NCBI GenBank assembly: GCA_900554835.1
Contig: USJD01000011.1
Coordinates: 1 to 36,047, forward strand
Direction: 5' to 3'
Origin: an uncultured Prevotella sp.
GTDB lineage: Bacteria; Bacteroidota; Bacteroidia; Bacteroidales; Bacteroidaceae
Length of the DNA stretch: 36,047 nucleotides
A model generated the notes under the pieces. The model was given only the letters and a program-made list of their open reading frames with translations. It did no database searches and was not told the DNA's origin. Made by a program: the position numbers and the translations under genes. How positions within the stretch are numbered: the first letter of the stretch is position 1; each line of letters starts with the position of its first letter. Below are positions 1 to 8,961 of the stretch, one piece after another.

Positions 1-655
1 CAGCAGTAATCTTCACAATCTCACCCGGACCCACCTCATACTCAGTCTCATAGTCGAGATTAGGGAAAGAAGTGGATTCGCTGGAAGCAGCATGGGCACC
101 ATCCTTCTTGCCGATAATGAGCGGCGTGCGTCCCCAACTGTCACGAGCACAGATGATACCATCCTCGGTGAGAATCATCATGGTACAAGAACCCTTGATG
201 TGATGATATACATTCTCGATACCCTCTTTGAAAGTCTTGCCCTGAATGATGAGCAAAGCTACAAGTTCGGTAGGATTGGTACTGCCGGAAGACATCTCAG
301 CAAAGTGCATGTTCTTCTCCAGCAAATGTTGGGTAAGTTCATCCTTATTGGCAATCTTTGCCACTGTACAGATGGCAAATCGGCCAAGATGAGAGTTCAT
401 GATGAGCGGTTGTGCATCCGTATCGCTGATGACTCCAATACCAGAAGTAGCCCCTTCAAACTTATCTAATGAAGGTTCAAACTTGGTTCGGAAATAAGAG
501 CTTTCGAGGTTGTGGATAGAGCGCACGAAGCCTTTATCCTGACTGTAGGTTGCCAAACCGCCTCGGCGTGTGCCGAGATGTGAGTTGTAATCAGTGCCGT
601 AGAAAAGGTCTGCGACACAACTTTTCTTGGAAATCGTTCCGAATATGCCTCCCAT
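1..655 (-). CDS. PurF-like amidophosphoribosyltransferase homologue (partial, N-terminal 218 residues)
   Basis: The reading frame is open from an ATG at 655-653 to the window edge, so the C-terminal half is missing. The visible part is a class II glutamine-amidotransferase (Ntn-type) fold related to PurF, which makes phosphoribosylamine from PRPP and glutamine at the first step of purine synthesis. Seen directly: the protein begins M-G-G-I-F-G where canonical PurF has M-C-G-I-F-G, so the N-terminal nucleophile cysteine is replaced by glycine. Further on it has SHLGTRRGG in place of the usual HRGQ-type motif, then a domain with ISDTDAQP and ARDSWGRTP. From memory, similar Cys-less proteins are common in Bacteroidota and are annotated as amidophosphoribosyltransferase. 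Whether it uses ammonia or is a regulatory paralogue cannot be decided here. It lies downstream of citrate synthase but has its own promoter behind a terminator. Confidence 0.8.
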   Translation of the reverse strand, partial: MGGIFGTISKKSCVADLFYGTDYNSHLGTRRGGLATYSQDKGFVRSIHNLESSYFRTKFEPSLDKFEGATSGIGVISDTDAQPLIMNSHLGRFAICTVAKIANKDELTQHLLEKNMHFAEMSSGSTNPTELVALLIIQGKTFKEGIENVYHHIKGSCTMMILTEDGIICARDSWGRTPLIIGKKDGAHAASSESTSFPNLDYETEYEVGPGEIVKITA

Positions 656-694
656 AAGAGTATAAATTCTATGTTAATGTTTGAAATATGGGTG

Positions 695-725
695 CAAAGG
701 TACTAAAAATGAAGAAATCTCGCAA
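695..725 (-). promoter_or_regulatory. Promoter of the PurF-like gene
   Basis: On the minus strand TTG (725-723) is followed by a 20-nt spacer and TACCTTTG (702-695), matching the Bacteroidota -33/-7 pattern. The leader before the ATG would be roughly 30 nt. The TTG lies inside the 3' arm of the citrate synthase terminator hairpin. Confidence 0.65.
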
Positions 726-756
726 GAAAAGCGTGCAAAAACTTTTCTTGCGAGAT
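717..756 (-). terminator. Terminator after citrate synthase
   Basis: Perfect 15-bp inverted repeat (717-731 and 742-756) with a 10-nt loop, starting 11 bases past the citrate synthase stop codon on the minus strand. It is followed by a T-rich stretch (TTCTTCATTTTT), as expected for an intrinsic terminator. Confidence 0.8.
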
Positions 757-767
757 AAATTATTGTA

Positions 768-2114
768 TTATCTGTCCTTGAGCGGCGTATAATCCAACTC
801 TCCCAGAATATTCTTATAAGCAGGACGGATGATACGGCGACCTTCGAAGTTCAGTTCCTCGATGCGATGGGCTGTCCAACCCACGATACGTGCCATGGCG
901 AAGATTGGCGTATAGATTTCCTGTGGCAAACCAATCATCTCATAGATGAAACCGCTATAGAAGTCGAGGTTGGCACAAGCTGGTTTGCTACCACCACGAT
1001 GTTCCTGCAAGCACTTGATACCCTCCTGTTCGATGAGTTTCAGGAAGTTATACTCATCCTCTCTACCCTTTTCCTTAGCCAACTCACCTGCCAGACGCTT
1101 CAACTCCACTGCACGTGGGTCGCTCAAGGTATAGACAGCATGACCGATACCATAGATCAGACCGGTCTTGTCATAAGCCTCCTTGTTGAGCATTCGCTTC
1201 AAATAGATATCAAGTTCACTGACATTCGTCCAATCCTTGATCGCTTCCTTCAGGTGATGGAACATATTGATAACCTTGATATTGGCACCACCATGAAGAG
1301 GACCTTTCAAACTACCGATACCAGCAGCAATAGAGCTGTAGGTATCTGTACGGGTAGAAGAAGTAACACGTACGGTGAAGGTAGAGTTGTTACCACCACC
1401 ATGCTCAGCCTGGATAATCAGGAGCAAATCGAGCATACGCGCATCCAGTTCAGAATAATTCTCATGCTTCATCATATAGAGGAAATTCTCTGCAATAGAG
1501 AGATTCTCACGTGGATGACGGATATGCAGACTTCTGCCCTGTACAGAGTGACGATAGATATTGTATGCGTATGCGATGATGGTTGGGAACTTTGCTATCA
1601 ACTCCACGCTCTGACGCATCAGATTATCACGGCTGATATCATCAGGATTTGGATCGAAAGTGTACATTTCGAGCACACAACGAGCCAGGATGTTCATGAT
1701 ATTGCTACCTTCCAGTTCAATGATATGCGTGATGGTACGGTGATCAAGCGGCATATTATCGTTGATGAGTTCCTTGAAAGCCTCCAGTTCCTCCTTGTCA
1801 GGCAACTGACCGGAGAGCAAGAGGAAAGCCACTTCTTCAAAACCGAATCGCTTCTCTTTGAGAAGAGGAGTTACAAGGTCGTCCAATTCATAGCCACGAT
1901 AATAGAGTTTACCCTCGGTAGGTTTCAGTTTACCTTCCTCATCACGTTCGTAACCCACCACATTACCGATATTGGTCAAACCGACGAGCACACCAGAACC
2001 ATCCTCATTGCGAAGACCGCGCTTCACATTGAATTTGGTGAATGCCTCCTTGTCAATCTTGCATGAGTTTTTAACCTCATCACTTAATTTATATATCAAA
2101 TATTCCTTGTTCAT
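768..2114 (-). CDS. gltA: Citrate synthase
   Basis: Condenses oxaloacetate and acetyl-CoA to citrate in the cytoplasm. The 448-residue protein has the family landmarks: HGGGNNSTFTVRV near residue 237, GPLHGGANIK with a catalytic histidine near 271, GIGHAVYTLSDPRA near 322 (second catalytic histidine and oxaloacetate-binding Arg region), and a C-terminal NLDFYSGFIYEMIG block with the catalytic aspartate, followed by RIVGWTAHRIEE. It lies 19 bp downstream of aconitase in the same direction, so the two are almost certainly one transcript, and a strong hairpin terminator follows it. A 2-methylcitrate synthase role is possible in principle, but the aconitase neighbour favours citrate synthase. Confidence 0.93.
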   Translation of the reverse strand: MNKEYLIYKLSDEVKNSCKIDKEAFTKFNVKRGLRNEDGSGVLVGLTNIGNVVGYERDEEGKLKPTEGKLYYRGYELDDLVTPLLKEKRFGFEEVAFLLLSGQLPDKEELEAFKELINDNMPLDHRTITHIIELEGSNIMNILARCVLEMYTFDPNPDDISRDNLMRQSVELIAKFPTIIAYAYNIYRHSVQGRSLHIRHPRENLSIAENFLYMMKHENYSELDARMLDLLLIIQAEHGGGNNSTFTVRVTSSTRTDTYSSIAAGIGSLKGPLHGGANIKVINMFHHLKEAIKDWTNVSELDIYLKRMLNKEAYDKTGLIYGIGHAVYTLSDPRAVELKRLAGELAKEKGREDEYNFLKLIEQEGIKCLQEHRGGSKPACANLDFYSGFIYEMIGLPQEIYTPIFAMARIVGWTAHRIEELNFEGRRIIRPAYKNILGELDYTPLKDR

Positions 2115-2133
2115 AATTATTCAAATTAGAATG

Positions 2134-4401
2134 TTATTTACGCGCAGCAAAATTCAATGCACTACCAGCCTTGAACCATGCGATTTGCGTATCATTATAG
2201 GTATGTTCTACCTCGAAGCTATCCTCAGAGCCATCCTTGTGCTTGAGGGTGATGGTAAGATGACTGCCCGGTGCAAACTCCTTGAGACCAGTCAAAGAGA
2301 TACGATCGTCCTCCTGTACCTTATTATAATCATCCTTGTTGCAGAAAGTAAGCGCAAGCATACCCTGCTTCTTCAGATTGGTCTCGTGGATACGGGCGAA
2401 GCTCTTGGCAAGAATCACCTTCACATTGAGGAATCGAGGTTCCATCGCAGCATGTTCACGAGAAGAGCCCTCACCATAGTTATCTTCTGCCACTACGATG
2501 CTGCTGATATTCTGAGCTTTATAAGCCTTGGCAGCAGTAGAAACCTCCACGTATTTGCCATCCAACTGGTTTTTCACCTTATTGCTCTCACCATTGAAAG
2601 CATTCACGGCACCCATCAGGAGGTTGTCGGAGATATTCTGCAGATGACCACGGAACTTCAACCAAGGACCTGCCATAGAGATATGGTCTGTTGTACACTT
2701 ACCTTCTGTCTTAATCAGCAGCGGCATATCCATCAGATCCTTACCATCCCAGGCTGCAAACGGAGCGAGTTTCTGGAGTCGGTTGCTATCCGGAGCAATT
2801 ACCACCTCTACGTTGGCATTTTCCTCGCTTGGTGCGATAAAGCCCTTATCTTCTACTGCAAATCTCTTAGGAGGGAAAGTAAAACCAGTAGGAGCATCCA
2901 ACTTCACGCTGTTGCCATCCTTATCTAATAAGGTATCCGTAGCAGGATTAAAGTCGAGACGACCGGCGATGGTAAGTGCCACCGTCAATTCAGGGCTACC
3001 GATAAAGGCGTATGTATTCGGGTTGCCATCAGCACGACGGCGGAAGTTTCTATTGAAAGAAGTAACGATGGCATTCTTGCGAGTATTGTCATCCGTATGG
3101 CGCTTCCACTGTCCGATACATGGACCACAGGCATTGGTCATGATCAGCGCACCGATCTTCTTGAAATCATCGAGGATGCCGTCACGCTCAGCAGTATAGC
3201 GAATCTGTTCAGAACCCGGGTTGATAATCAACTGACCTTTCACCTGAATACCCTTCTCATAAGCCTGACGAGCCACACTGGCAGCACGGGCGAGATCCTG
3301 GTAAGAAGAGTTGGTACAACTGCCCACCAATCCCACTTCTACCACCATAGGATAGTCATTGGCAGGACCTTTCGCCTTCATGTGAGAGATAGGAGTAGCC
3401 GCATCCGGCGTAAACGGACCATTGAGATGAGGTTCCACCTTAGAGAGGTCGATTTCCACAATCTGATCATAGAAAGCAGACGGATTGGCAAGGACCTCAT
3501 CATCAGCACGGAGTTCAGCCGCATTCTGCTGAGCAAGAGAAGCGATCTCCTCTCTGCCAGTCTTACGGAGATACTCATCCGCATTTCCATCGAATGGGAA
3601 GATAGAACAGGTAGCACCCAATTCGGCACCCATATTACAGATCGTAGCCTTACCAGTAGTAGAAATACTGTCAAGACCCTCACCGAAGTATTCGAGAATG
3701 GCATTGGTACCACCCTTCACGGTAAGAATACCGAGAATTTCGAGGATTACATCCTTAGGAGTAGCCCAACCCGAAAGTTTACCAGTAAGATGAACACCGA
3801 TGAGACGAGGCATCTTGAGTTCCCAAGGCTGACCGGTAAGAACATCTACCGCATCAGCACCACCAACGCCAACAGCCACCATTCCGAGTCCACCGGCATT
3901 AGGCGTATGCGAATCAGTACCCACCATCATACCACCAGGGAAGGCATAGTTTTCGAGTACCACCTGATGGATGATACCAGCACCCGGACCCCAAAAGCCG
4001 ATATGGTATTTCTGAGAAACAGACTTCAAAAAGTCATATACCTCCTTATTGGTCTTGCAAGCCTCAGGAAGGTCTTGTGCAACACCCACATCCGCACGAA
4101 TCAAGTGATCACAATGAACAGAGGCAGGTACGGCCACTTTGTCCTTACCCGCATTCATGAACTGAAGAAGAGCCATCTGAGCCGTTGCATCCTGCATTGC
4201 CACACGATTTGGTCGGAAATCAACATATTCTACACCTCTTTTATAAGGGCGCAATTGTGTGGGGTCGAAAAGGTGAGCAAAAAGCACCTTCTCGGCATAA
4301 GTAAGAGGTCGTTTTACCGTAGCTTTAGCCTGAGCTACACTTTCAGAATACGAAGCATAGAAGCTTCTCAGCATGTCAATGTCCAGTATCATCTTATTCA
4401 C
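2134..4401 (-). CDS. acn: Aconitate hydratase (aconitase)
   Basis: Isomerises citrate to isocitrate using a 4Fe-4S cluster. The 755-residue protein is of the mitochondrial-type aconitase length. The three cluster cysteines are visible: GSCTNSS near residue 360 and CGPC near residues 426-429. GTDSHTPNAGGLG in the N-terminal half and GEGSSREHAAMEP near 645 are the substrate and active-site blocks. It is the first gene of an apparent acn-gltA transcript (19-bp gap). In many Bacteroidota an isocitrate dehydrogenase gene sits between or beside these two; none is seen here. A possible -7 box lies upstream at 4454-4461. Confidence 0.95.
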   Translation of the reverse strand: MNKMILDIDMLRSFYASYSESVAQAKATVKRPLTYAEKVLFAHLFDPTQLRPYKRGVEYVDFRPNRVAMQDATAQMALLQFMNAGKDKVAVPASVHCDHLIRADVGVAQDLPEACKTNKEVYDFLKSVSQKYHIGFWGPGAGIIHQVVLENYAFPGGMMVGTDSHTPNAGGLGMVAVGVGGADAVDVLTGQPWELKMPRLIGVHLTGKLSGWATPKDVILEILGILTVKGGTNAILEYFGEGLDSISTTGKATICNMGAELGATCSIFPFDGNADEYLRKTGREEIASLAQQNAAELRADDEVLANPSAFYDQIVEIDLSKVEPHLNGPFTPDAATPISHMKAKGPANDYPMVVEVGLVGSCTNSSYQDLARAASVARQAYEKGIQVKGQLIINPGSEQIRYTAERDGILDDFKKIGALIMTNACGPCIGQWKRHTDDNTRKNAIVTSFNRNFRRRADGNPNTYAFIGSPELTVALTIAGRLDFNPATDTLLDKDGNSVKLDAPTGFTFPPKRFAVEDKGFIAPSEENANVEVVIAPDSNRLQKLAPFAAWDGKDLMDMPLLIKTEGKCTTDHISMAGPWLKFRGHLQNISDNLLMGAVNAFNGESNKVKNQLDGKYVEVSTAAKAYKAQNISSIVVAEDNYGEGSSREHAAMEPRFLNVKVILAKSFARIHETNLKKQGMLALTFCNKDDYNKVQEDDRISLTGLKEFAPGSHLTITLKHKDGSEDSFEVEHTYNDTQIAWFKAGSALNFAARK

Positions 4402-4453
4402 TATATTTAAATTAAACGATGCAATTTATTCACTATTTGAACTAAACTGTTTG

Positions 4454-4461
4454 CAAAAATA
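4454..4461 (-). promoter_or_regulatory. Candidate -7 box for acn
   Basis: The minus strand reads TATTTTTG, matching TAnnTTTG, about 53 bases before the aconitase ATG. No clear TTG is seen 19-21 nt upstream, so support is moderate. Confidence 0.4.
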
Positions 4462-4704
4462 CGAAATATTTTTCATATCGTAGCATTTTTCTTGAATTAT
4501 TTATCATTTTGCCAGTAATTTTTGATTTTTTATATGAATTTGTTGCATAATTATGCTAAATATGCAGAAAAAAAGGATCATAAAAGAAAAAAAGCGAAAG
4601 AGACAAGAACCATAAAATGTCGCAAAATGGTAACAAAAGTGTATATTTTAGGATTTGAGGCATTTTTTTCACATTTTCTTAACAAGAATATGAAAAAAAT
4701 TATA

Positions 4705-4712
4705 TAAATTTG
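4705..4712 (+). promoter_or_regulatory. Candidate -7 box for the TonB-dependent receptor
   Basis: TAAATTTG followed by CA matches TAnnTTTG, giving a leader of about 70 nt. The -33 element is not clear. Confidence 0.45.
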
Positions 4713-4791
4713 CAGCATATTTGAAAATGGAGGTTAAAACCAACAGAAATTTTAGCCCTCTCAAACATTATTAACTAATTATTTATAAGGT

Positions 4792-7700
4792 ATGCAAAAA
4801 AAATTGCATTTACTCTTTGCCTTGCTGATTTTCTTCGTATCACAGGCAATGGCTCAGATTACCACATCAAGTCTGAGTGGTAAGATTACTGCCAACAATG
4901 AGGACGTCATTGGTGCTACCATCAAAGTAACCCACGAGCCTTCCGGTACAGTTTATGGAGCAACCACCAATGCCAATGGTCGTTACTCTATCCAGGGTTT
5001 GCAACCTGGTGGTCCTTACAAAGTGGAAGTTTCCTACATCGGTTACTCTTCTAAGGTTTTGAAGGGTGTAAACTTGCCTTTGGGACAAAACACCGTATTG
5101 GACGAAACGCTCAAAGAGAATGCCGAGTTGCTCGAAGAAGTTGTTGTATCTGCTTCCCGCAACAACAACATGCGTACAGACCGCGCTGGTGCTACTACCA
5201 GTATCAACGCAGGACAGATTGAGAGCATCCCTACCGTGAGCCGTAGCATGAACGACATCTTGAAGTTGACTCCACAGGGCGCCCAGATTGGCAGCGGTTT
5301 CGCTGTGGGTGGTGGTAATTACCGCCAGAGTTACGTGACTGTCGATGGTGCTGCATTCAACAATGCTTTCGGTATCGGCGGCAACCTTCCTGGTAACGGT
5401 TCACCAATCTCTCTGGATGCACTCGACCAGGTATCTGTATCTTCCTCTCCATACGATGTACGTCTGAGCGGATTTACAGGAGGTGCCATCAGTGCAGTTA
5501 CCAAGAGTGGTACCAATCAGTTTAAGGGTACAGCCTACATGTACACCACCAACTCTCATCTCCGTGGCGACAAGGTTTCCGACTACGAGTTGAACCGTCT
5601 CCAGTCTCACTCTACCACATGGGGAGCCAGTTTGGGAGGTCCTATCATTAAGGACAAACTCTTCTTCTTTGCGAATGGCGAATATCAGGCAAACATCTCA
5701 GCCGGTCCTTCAGGTACAGCCCGAATGAATGCAACCGACGCATGGAAGCCAAACTCAGGTACCGTACACCGTCCTTTGCAGAGCGACATGGAGAATATGC
5801 TCCAGTTCCTCCAGAGCAAGTATGGTTACAACCCAGGTCGCTATCAGGGTTATTCTCTCGACACACCTTCTTACAAGTTCCTGGCTCGTTTAGACTGGAA
5901 CATCAACAAGTTTAACAAGGTGAATCTCCGCTTCTCCAAAAGCCATGACAAGGATTCCAACAGTCCTTCCAGTTCTACCACTCCATTCAAGGATTCAGAG
6001 ATTTATCCTGGTGGAACATCTGATGGCATCGCCATCTCAGGCGGAAAGTCACAGTCTGGCCGTACAGCCAACTCAGGTCTTTATTTCGAGAGTGCCCGTT
6101 ACTATCAGGAGAAGAACTTTACCTCTGTAGCAGGTGAATGGAATTCTAAGTGGGGTGGATGGAACAACACCCTCCGCTTGACATACTCTTACCAGGATGA
6201 GCCTCGTACCTATCTTGGAGGTATGTTCCCAACAGTGGATATTCTGAAAGACGGCGCATACTACATGGGCTTAGGTCCAGACCCATTCACAGAGGGTAAC
6301 CTCCGTCAGGTGAAGACATTCGTGGCTACTGATGAAGCAACATGGGCAGTAGGCATCCAGAATTTCATCGCCGGTGTGCAGTATGAAACCAACGAGGCTA
6401 CCAATGGATTCGGTGCCGCTTCTGCAGGTTACTATGTATATTCTTCTCCAGAAGATTTCATGGCAGGCGGAAAGCCAGCAGCATACGGTGTTACCTTCCC
6501 TATGGATGGCAGCAACCAGTTCTTGGCTAAGATGAAATACAACCAGTTCTCTGCTTACGTTCAGGACCAGATCAACTTCTCAGACCGTTTCCGTCTGACC
6601 GCAGGTTTGCGATTCGAGTTGCCTATCTATCCTGAGTTGAAGAACAACTACAATGCGGCTTTCGGTGCATTGAAGTACAGAGCCAACGACGGCAAGTTTT
6701 ATAGCTACAATACAGACCAGTTGCCAGACGCAAAGATAACCGTTTCACCTCGTGTAGGTTTCAATTGGGATGTTCTTGGTGACCAGAAGCTCGTGCTCCG
6801 TGGTGGTACAGGTTACTTCGTAGGTCGTTTGCCATTCGTATGGCTCGTATCTGCAGTGGGTAATGCCGGTTGCGGTCAATACACCTATTATTATAATAAG
6901 GCAAACGAAGCAGCATACGGTCAGCCTAATTTCCATGCAAACCGTGCAGACCAGTTGAAGGACCTCACGGTTCCTGCAAGTCGTGAGAACGCAGCAGCTC
7001 CTTCTACTCCTACCATCATCGACAAGGATTTGAAGATGAACGCAACATGGAAGAGTTCTTTGGCTATCGACGCGAAGTTGCCTGGCGGTATTGACTTCTC
7101 AGTAGAGGGTATCTACAGCCGTGAATTCAACCCAGCAATCGTGACCAACCTGAACTACTCTTGGGATGGTGAATCAACCATCACTTTGGCTCCTGGTGAT
7201 ACCCGCCGCTACTTCACAGCCAGCGGAAATGGTAACAACCCTTACATGATTACCAATGCAGGTCATAAGGCATATTACTACTCTATCACCACATCGCTTG
7301 CCAAGAGATTTGACTTCGGTCTCAACATCTCTGCATCCTATACCCACTCAAGAGCCCGCTCTTACGGTGATGGCGTCGGCGATCAGGTATCTTCTGCATA
7401 CTACAACAACCGTTATTCTATCAACGGCAATAATGATAAGGAAACAGGTTTGGGTACATACGTAGCTCCTCATCGTGTGATCGTTTCTGCATCTTACAAG
7501 AAAGACTATGCTAAGCACTTCGGTACAGAGGTGGGTCTGATCTACGAGGGTATGAACTTGGGGTATGCCGGTGGTTATAGCTGTGCACGCTACTCTTACA
7601 TCCTATCTTCAAACGTAGTAAACGACTATGGTTCAAACGGTCTGTTGTACGTTCCTGCTTCACGTCGTGACCTCGACGATTGGAACTTTGGAGACGTAAA

Positions 7701-8124
7701 GGATAAGGCAGGTAACGTAACCTACAGTGCAGATGACCAGCGTGATGATTTCTGGGCTTACATCAACCAGGATTCTTATCTGAAGAATCGCAAGGGTAAA
7801 TATACAGAGCGTGGTGGCGCCATCATGCCATGGCACCATCAGTTGGATTTCAAGTTCAACCAGAACTTCTACCTCAAGGTAGCCGGCCAGAAGAACACCC
7901 TGCAATTTGGTGTTGACATCAAGAACCTGGCTAACCTGCTCCACAGCAGTTGGGGGCTCTACAAGAGCGTCAACAACATGCAGTTGTTGAAGTACGACTC
8001 AAAGACAAAAGCATTCAACTTCCAGAAGAATGGAAAGAACATCTTGGACAAGACTTATACTAATTTGACAAGTTTCAGTTCTACCTATTCAATCCAGTTC
8101 TCTGTAAGATATATATTCAACTAA
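4792..8124 (+). CDS. Oar-like TonB-dependent outer-membrane receptor
   Basis: A 1110-residue outer-membrane protein. The first ~21 residues are a signal peptide (basic MQKK, hydrophobic core, AMA then Q). Residues ~25-105 form a carboxypeptidase-regulatory-like domain (SLSGKITANNEDVIGATIKV ... ANGRYSIQGL). A plug domain follows (from ~115, EEVVVSASRNNNMRTDRAGA through the GGxxRQSYVTVDGAAFNN region), then a long aromatic-rich beta barrel ending SVRYIFN. This order fits the Oar/OmpA-related subgroup of TonB receptors. No SusD-like lipoprotein follows, so it is unlikely to be a SusC/D glycan pair; the substrate is unknown. It appears monocistronic, with a strong terminator directly after the stop codon. 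Confidence 0.88.
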   Translation: MQKKLHLLFALLIFFVSQAMAQITTSSLSGKITANNEDVIGATIKVTHEPSGTVYGATTNANGRYSIQGLQPGGPYKVEVSYIGYSSKVLKGVNLPLGQNTVLDETLKENAELLEEVVVSASRNNNMRTDRAGATTSINAGQIESIPTVSRSMNDILKLTPQGAQIGSGFAVGGGNYRQSYVTVDGAAFNNAFGIGGNLPGNGSPISLDALDQVSVSSSPYDVRLSGFTGGAISAVTKSGTNQFKGTAYMYTTNSHLRGDKVSDYELNRLQSHSTTWGASLGGPIIKDKLFFFANGEYQANISAGPSGTARMNATDAWKPNSGTVHRPLQSDMENMLQFLQSKYGYNPGRYQGYSLDTPSYKFLARLDWNINKFNKVNLRFSKSHDKDSNSPSSSTTPFKDSEIYPGGTSDGIAISGGKSQSGRTANSGLYFESARYYQEKNFTSVAGEWNSKWGGWNNTLRLTYSYQDEPRTYLGGMFPTVDILKDGAYYMGLGPDPFTEGNLRQVKTFVATDEATWAVGIQNFIAGVQYETNEATNGFGAASAGYYVYSSPEDFMAGGKPAAYGVTFPMDGSNQFLAKMKYNQFSAYVQDQINFSDRFRLTAGLRFELPIYPELKNNYNAAFGALKYRANDGKFYSYNTDQLPDAKITVSPRVGFNWDVLGDQKLVLRGGTGYFVGRLPFVWLVSAVGNAGCGQYTYYYNKANEAAYGQPNFHANRADQLKDLTVPASRENAAAPSTPTIIDKDLKMNATWKSSLAIDAKLPGGIDFSVEGIYSREFNPAIVTNLNYSWDGESTITLAPGDTRRYFTASGNGNNPYMITNAGHKAYYYSITTSLAKRFDFGLNISASYTHSRARSYGDGVGDQVSSAYYNNRYSINGNNDKETGLGTYVAPHRVIVSASYKKDYAKHFGTEVGLIYEGMNLGYAGGYSCARYSYILSSNVVNDYGSNGLLYVPASRRDLDDWNFGDVKDKAGNVTYSADDQRDDFWAYINQDSYLKNRKGKYTERGGAIMPWHHQLDFKFNQNFYLKVAGQKNTLQFGVDIKNLANLLHSSWGLYKSVNNMQLLKYDSKTKAFNFQKNGKNILDKTYTNLTSFSSTYSIQFSVRYIFN

Positions 8125-8127
8125 TAC

Positions 8128-8170
8128 AAAAAAGAGGGTGTGTCATGGATTATGACACACCCTCTTTTTT
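8128..8170. terminator. Bidirectional hairpin terminator, repeat family copy 1
   Basis: Perfect 19-bp inverted repeat (8128-8146 and 8152-8170) with a 5-nt loop, A-run on the left and T-run on the right, three bases after the receptor stop. It sits between convergent genes, so it can terminate both. The core GGGTGTGTCAT / ATGACACACCC recurs at 15865-15910 and 22961-22988. Confidence 0.9.
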
Positions 8171-8200
8171 GTTTCTTCATATTCTTTTCATCAGAGTTTT

Positions 8201-8226
8201 TTCATCGGATTACGCGGAGTTATCGG
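8201..8226. repeat. 26-nt dispersed tail repeat, copy 1
   Basis: A 26-nt stretch beginning TTCATCGGATTAC, downstream of terminator copy 1, matches 23012-23037 downstream of terminator copy 3 with one difference. The same relative order suggests a composite repeat (hairpin plus tail). Confidence 0.7.
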
Positions 8227-8286
8227 AACATTCTTGCTCCACGGATTACTCACAGATTTTCGCGGATTTGGCCTTGCGGCCATTGC

Positions 8287-8961
8287 CTAATATACTCTCG
8301 GGCCAAAGATTGTAGTTCCGACGCGAACCATCGTAGAGCCATGCTGGACAGCCAACTGGTAGTCGTGGCTCATTCCCCAGCTTCGCTCGCAGAATGCAGG
8401 ACTATCAGCGAAGTACTTAGCTTTCACCTCATCAAAGAAACGAGCAGCCGTATCAAACTCGCTGACAATCTGATGCTGATCATCGACATTTGAAGCCATC
8501 ATCATCAGACCGCAAATCTGCACGTTCTTCATCTCTTTCCACTCACCTTCCTCCAAGAGTTGGCGGCAAGCATCGAGCGTCAAGCCATACTTGGTTTCTT
8601 CCGCAGCGATGTGCAGTTCAAGCAACACCTTTACCACCCGATCGTGCTTGGCAGCCTGCTTGTTGATTTCCTTCAGCAGTTTCAGGCTATCCACAGCCTC
8701 AATCATAGCGATATAAGGAGCGATGTACTTCACCTTATTGGTTTGAAGATGCCCGATGAAATGCCACTCAATATCCTTAGGCAACGACTCCACCTTACGA
8801 GCCAGTTCCTGTTCATGGCTTTCACCAAAGACACGCTGTCCCTCTTCATAAGCAGCCTCGATATATTCGTTGGGATGAAACTTGCTGATGGCAACGAGGC
8901 GAACGCCTTCTGGCAAGTGTCCGAGAACCTCTCGGAGATTTCCCTTTACGTCATAGTCCAT
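8287..8961 (-). CDS. YggS/PLPBP family pyridoxal-phosphate homeostasis protein
   Basis: A single-domain alanine-racemase-like barrel protein (224 residues) that binds PLP and buffers the cofactor without known enzymatic activity. The PLP lysine is in VAISKFHP (near residue 27). Also visible are FGESHEQEL, WHFIGHLQTNK near 67-77, and the phosphate-binding C-terminal block SWGMSHDYQLAVQHGSTMVRVGTTIFG. The length is normal for the family. Its ATG directly abuts the stop codon of the DUF4494 gene upstream (TAA then ATG with no gap), so it is probably translationally coupled to that gene. Confidence 0.9.
   Translation of the reverse strand: MDYDVKGNLREVLGHLPEGVRLVAISKFHPNEYIEAAYEEGQRVFGESHEQELARKVESLPKDIEWHFIGHLQTNKVKYIAPYIAMIEAVDSLKLLKEINKQAAKHDRVVKVLLELHIAAEETKYGLTLDACRQLLEEGEWKEMKNVQICGLMMMASNVDDQHQIVSEFDTAARFFDEVKAKYFADSPAFCERSWGMSHDYQLAVQHGSTMVRVGTTIFGPRVY

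Larger units (their letters stand above)
4402..4791. other. 390-bp divergent intergenic region between aconitase and the TonB receptor
   Basis: AT-rich region with no convincing gene. It holds candidate -7 boxes for both flanking genes. A 61-codon ORF at 4522-4707 on the plus strand is lysine-rich and looks like chance translation of A-rich DNA. The last 75 bases form the likely leader of the receptor gene and contain a purine-rich GGAGG at about 4728-4733, too far from the ATG to act as an ordinary ribosome binding site. Confidence 0.6.

Noticed and set aside
867..2066. 399-codon ORF on the plus strand opposite citrate synthase
   Set aside because: It is an antisense shadow of a clearly conserved enzyme; no family features, no promoter.
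3097..4410. 437-codon ORF on the plus strand opposite aconitase
   Set aside because: Antisense shadow caused by codon bias of the aconitase gene; composition is not protein-like.
4522..4707. 61-codon lysine-rich ORF before the TonB receptor
   Set aside because: A-rich intergenic DNA translated by chance; it overlaps the start of the receptor -7 box.
4792..8124. SusC half of a SusC/SusD glycan-uptake pair
   Set aside because: No SusD-like lipoprotein follows and the architecture is Oar-like.
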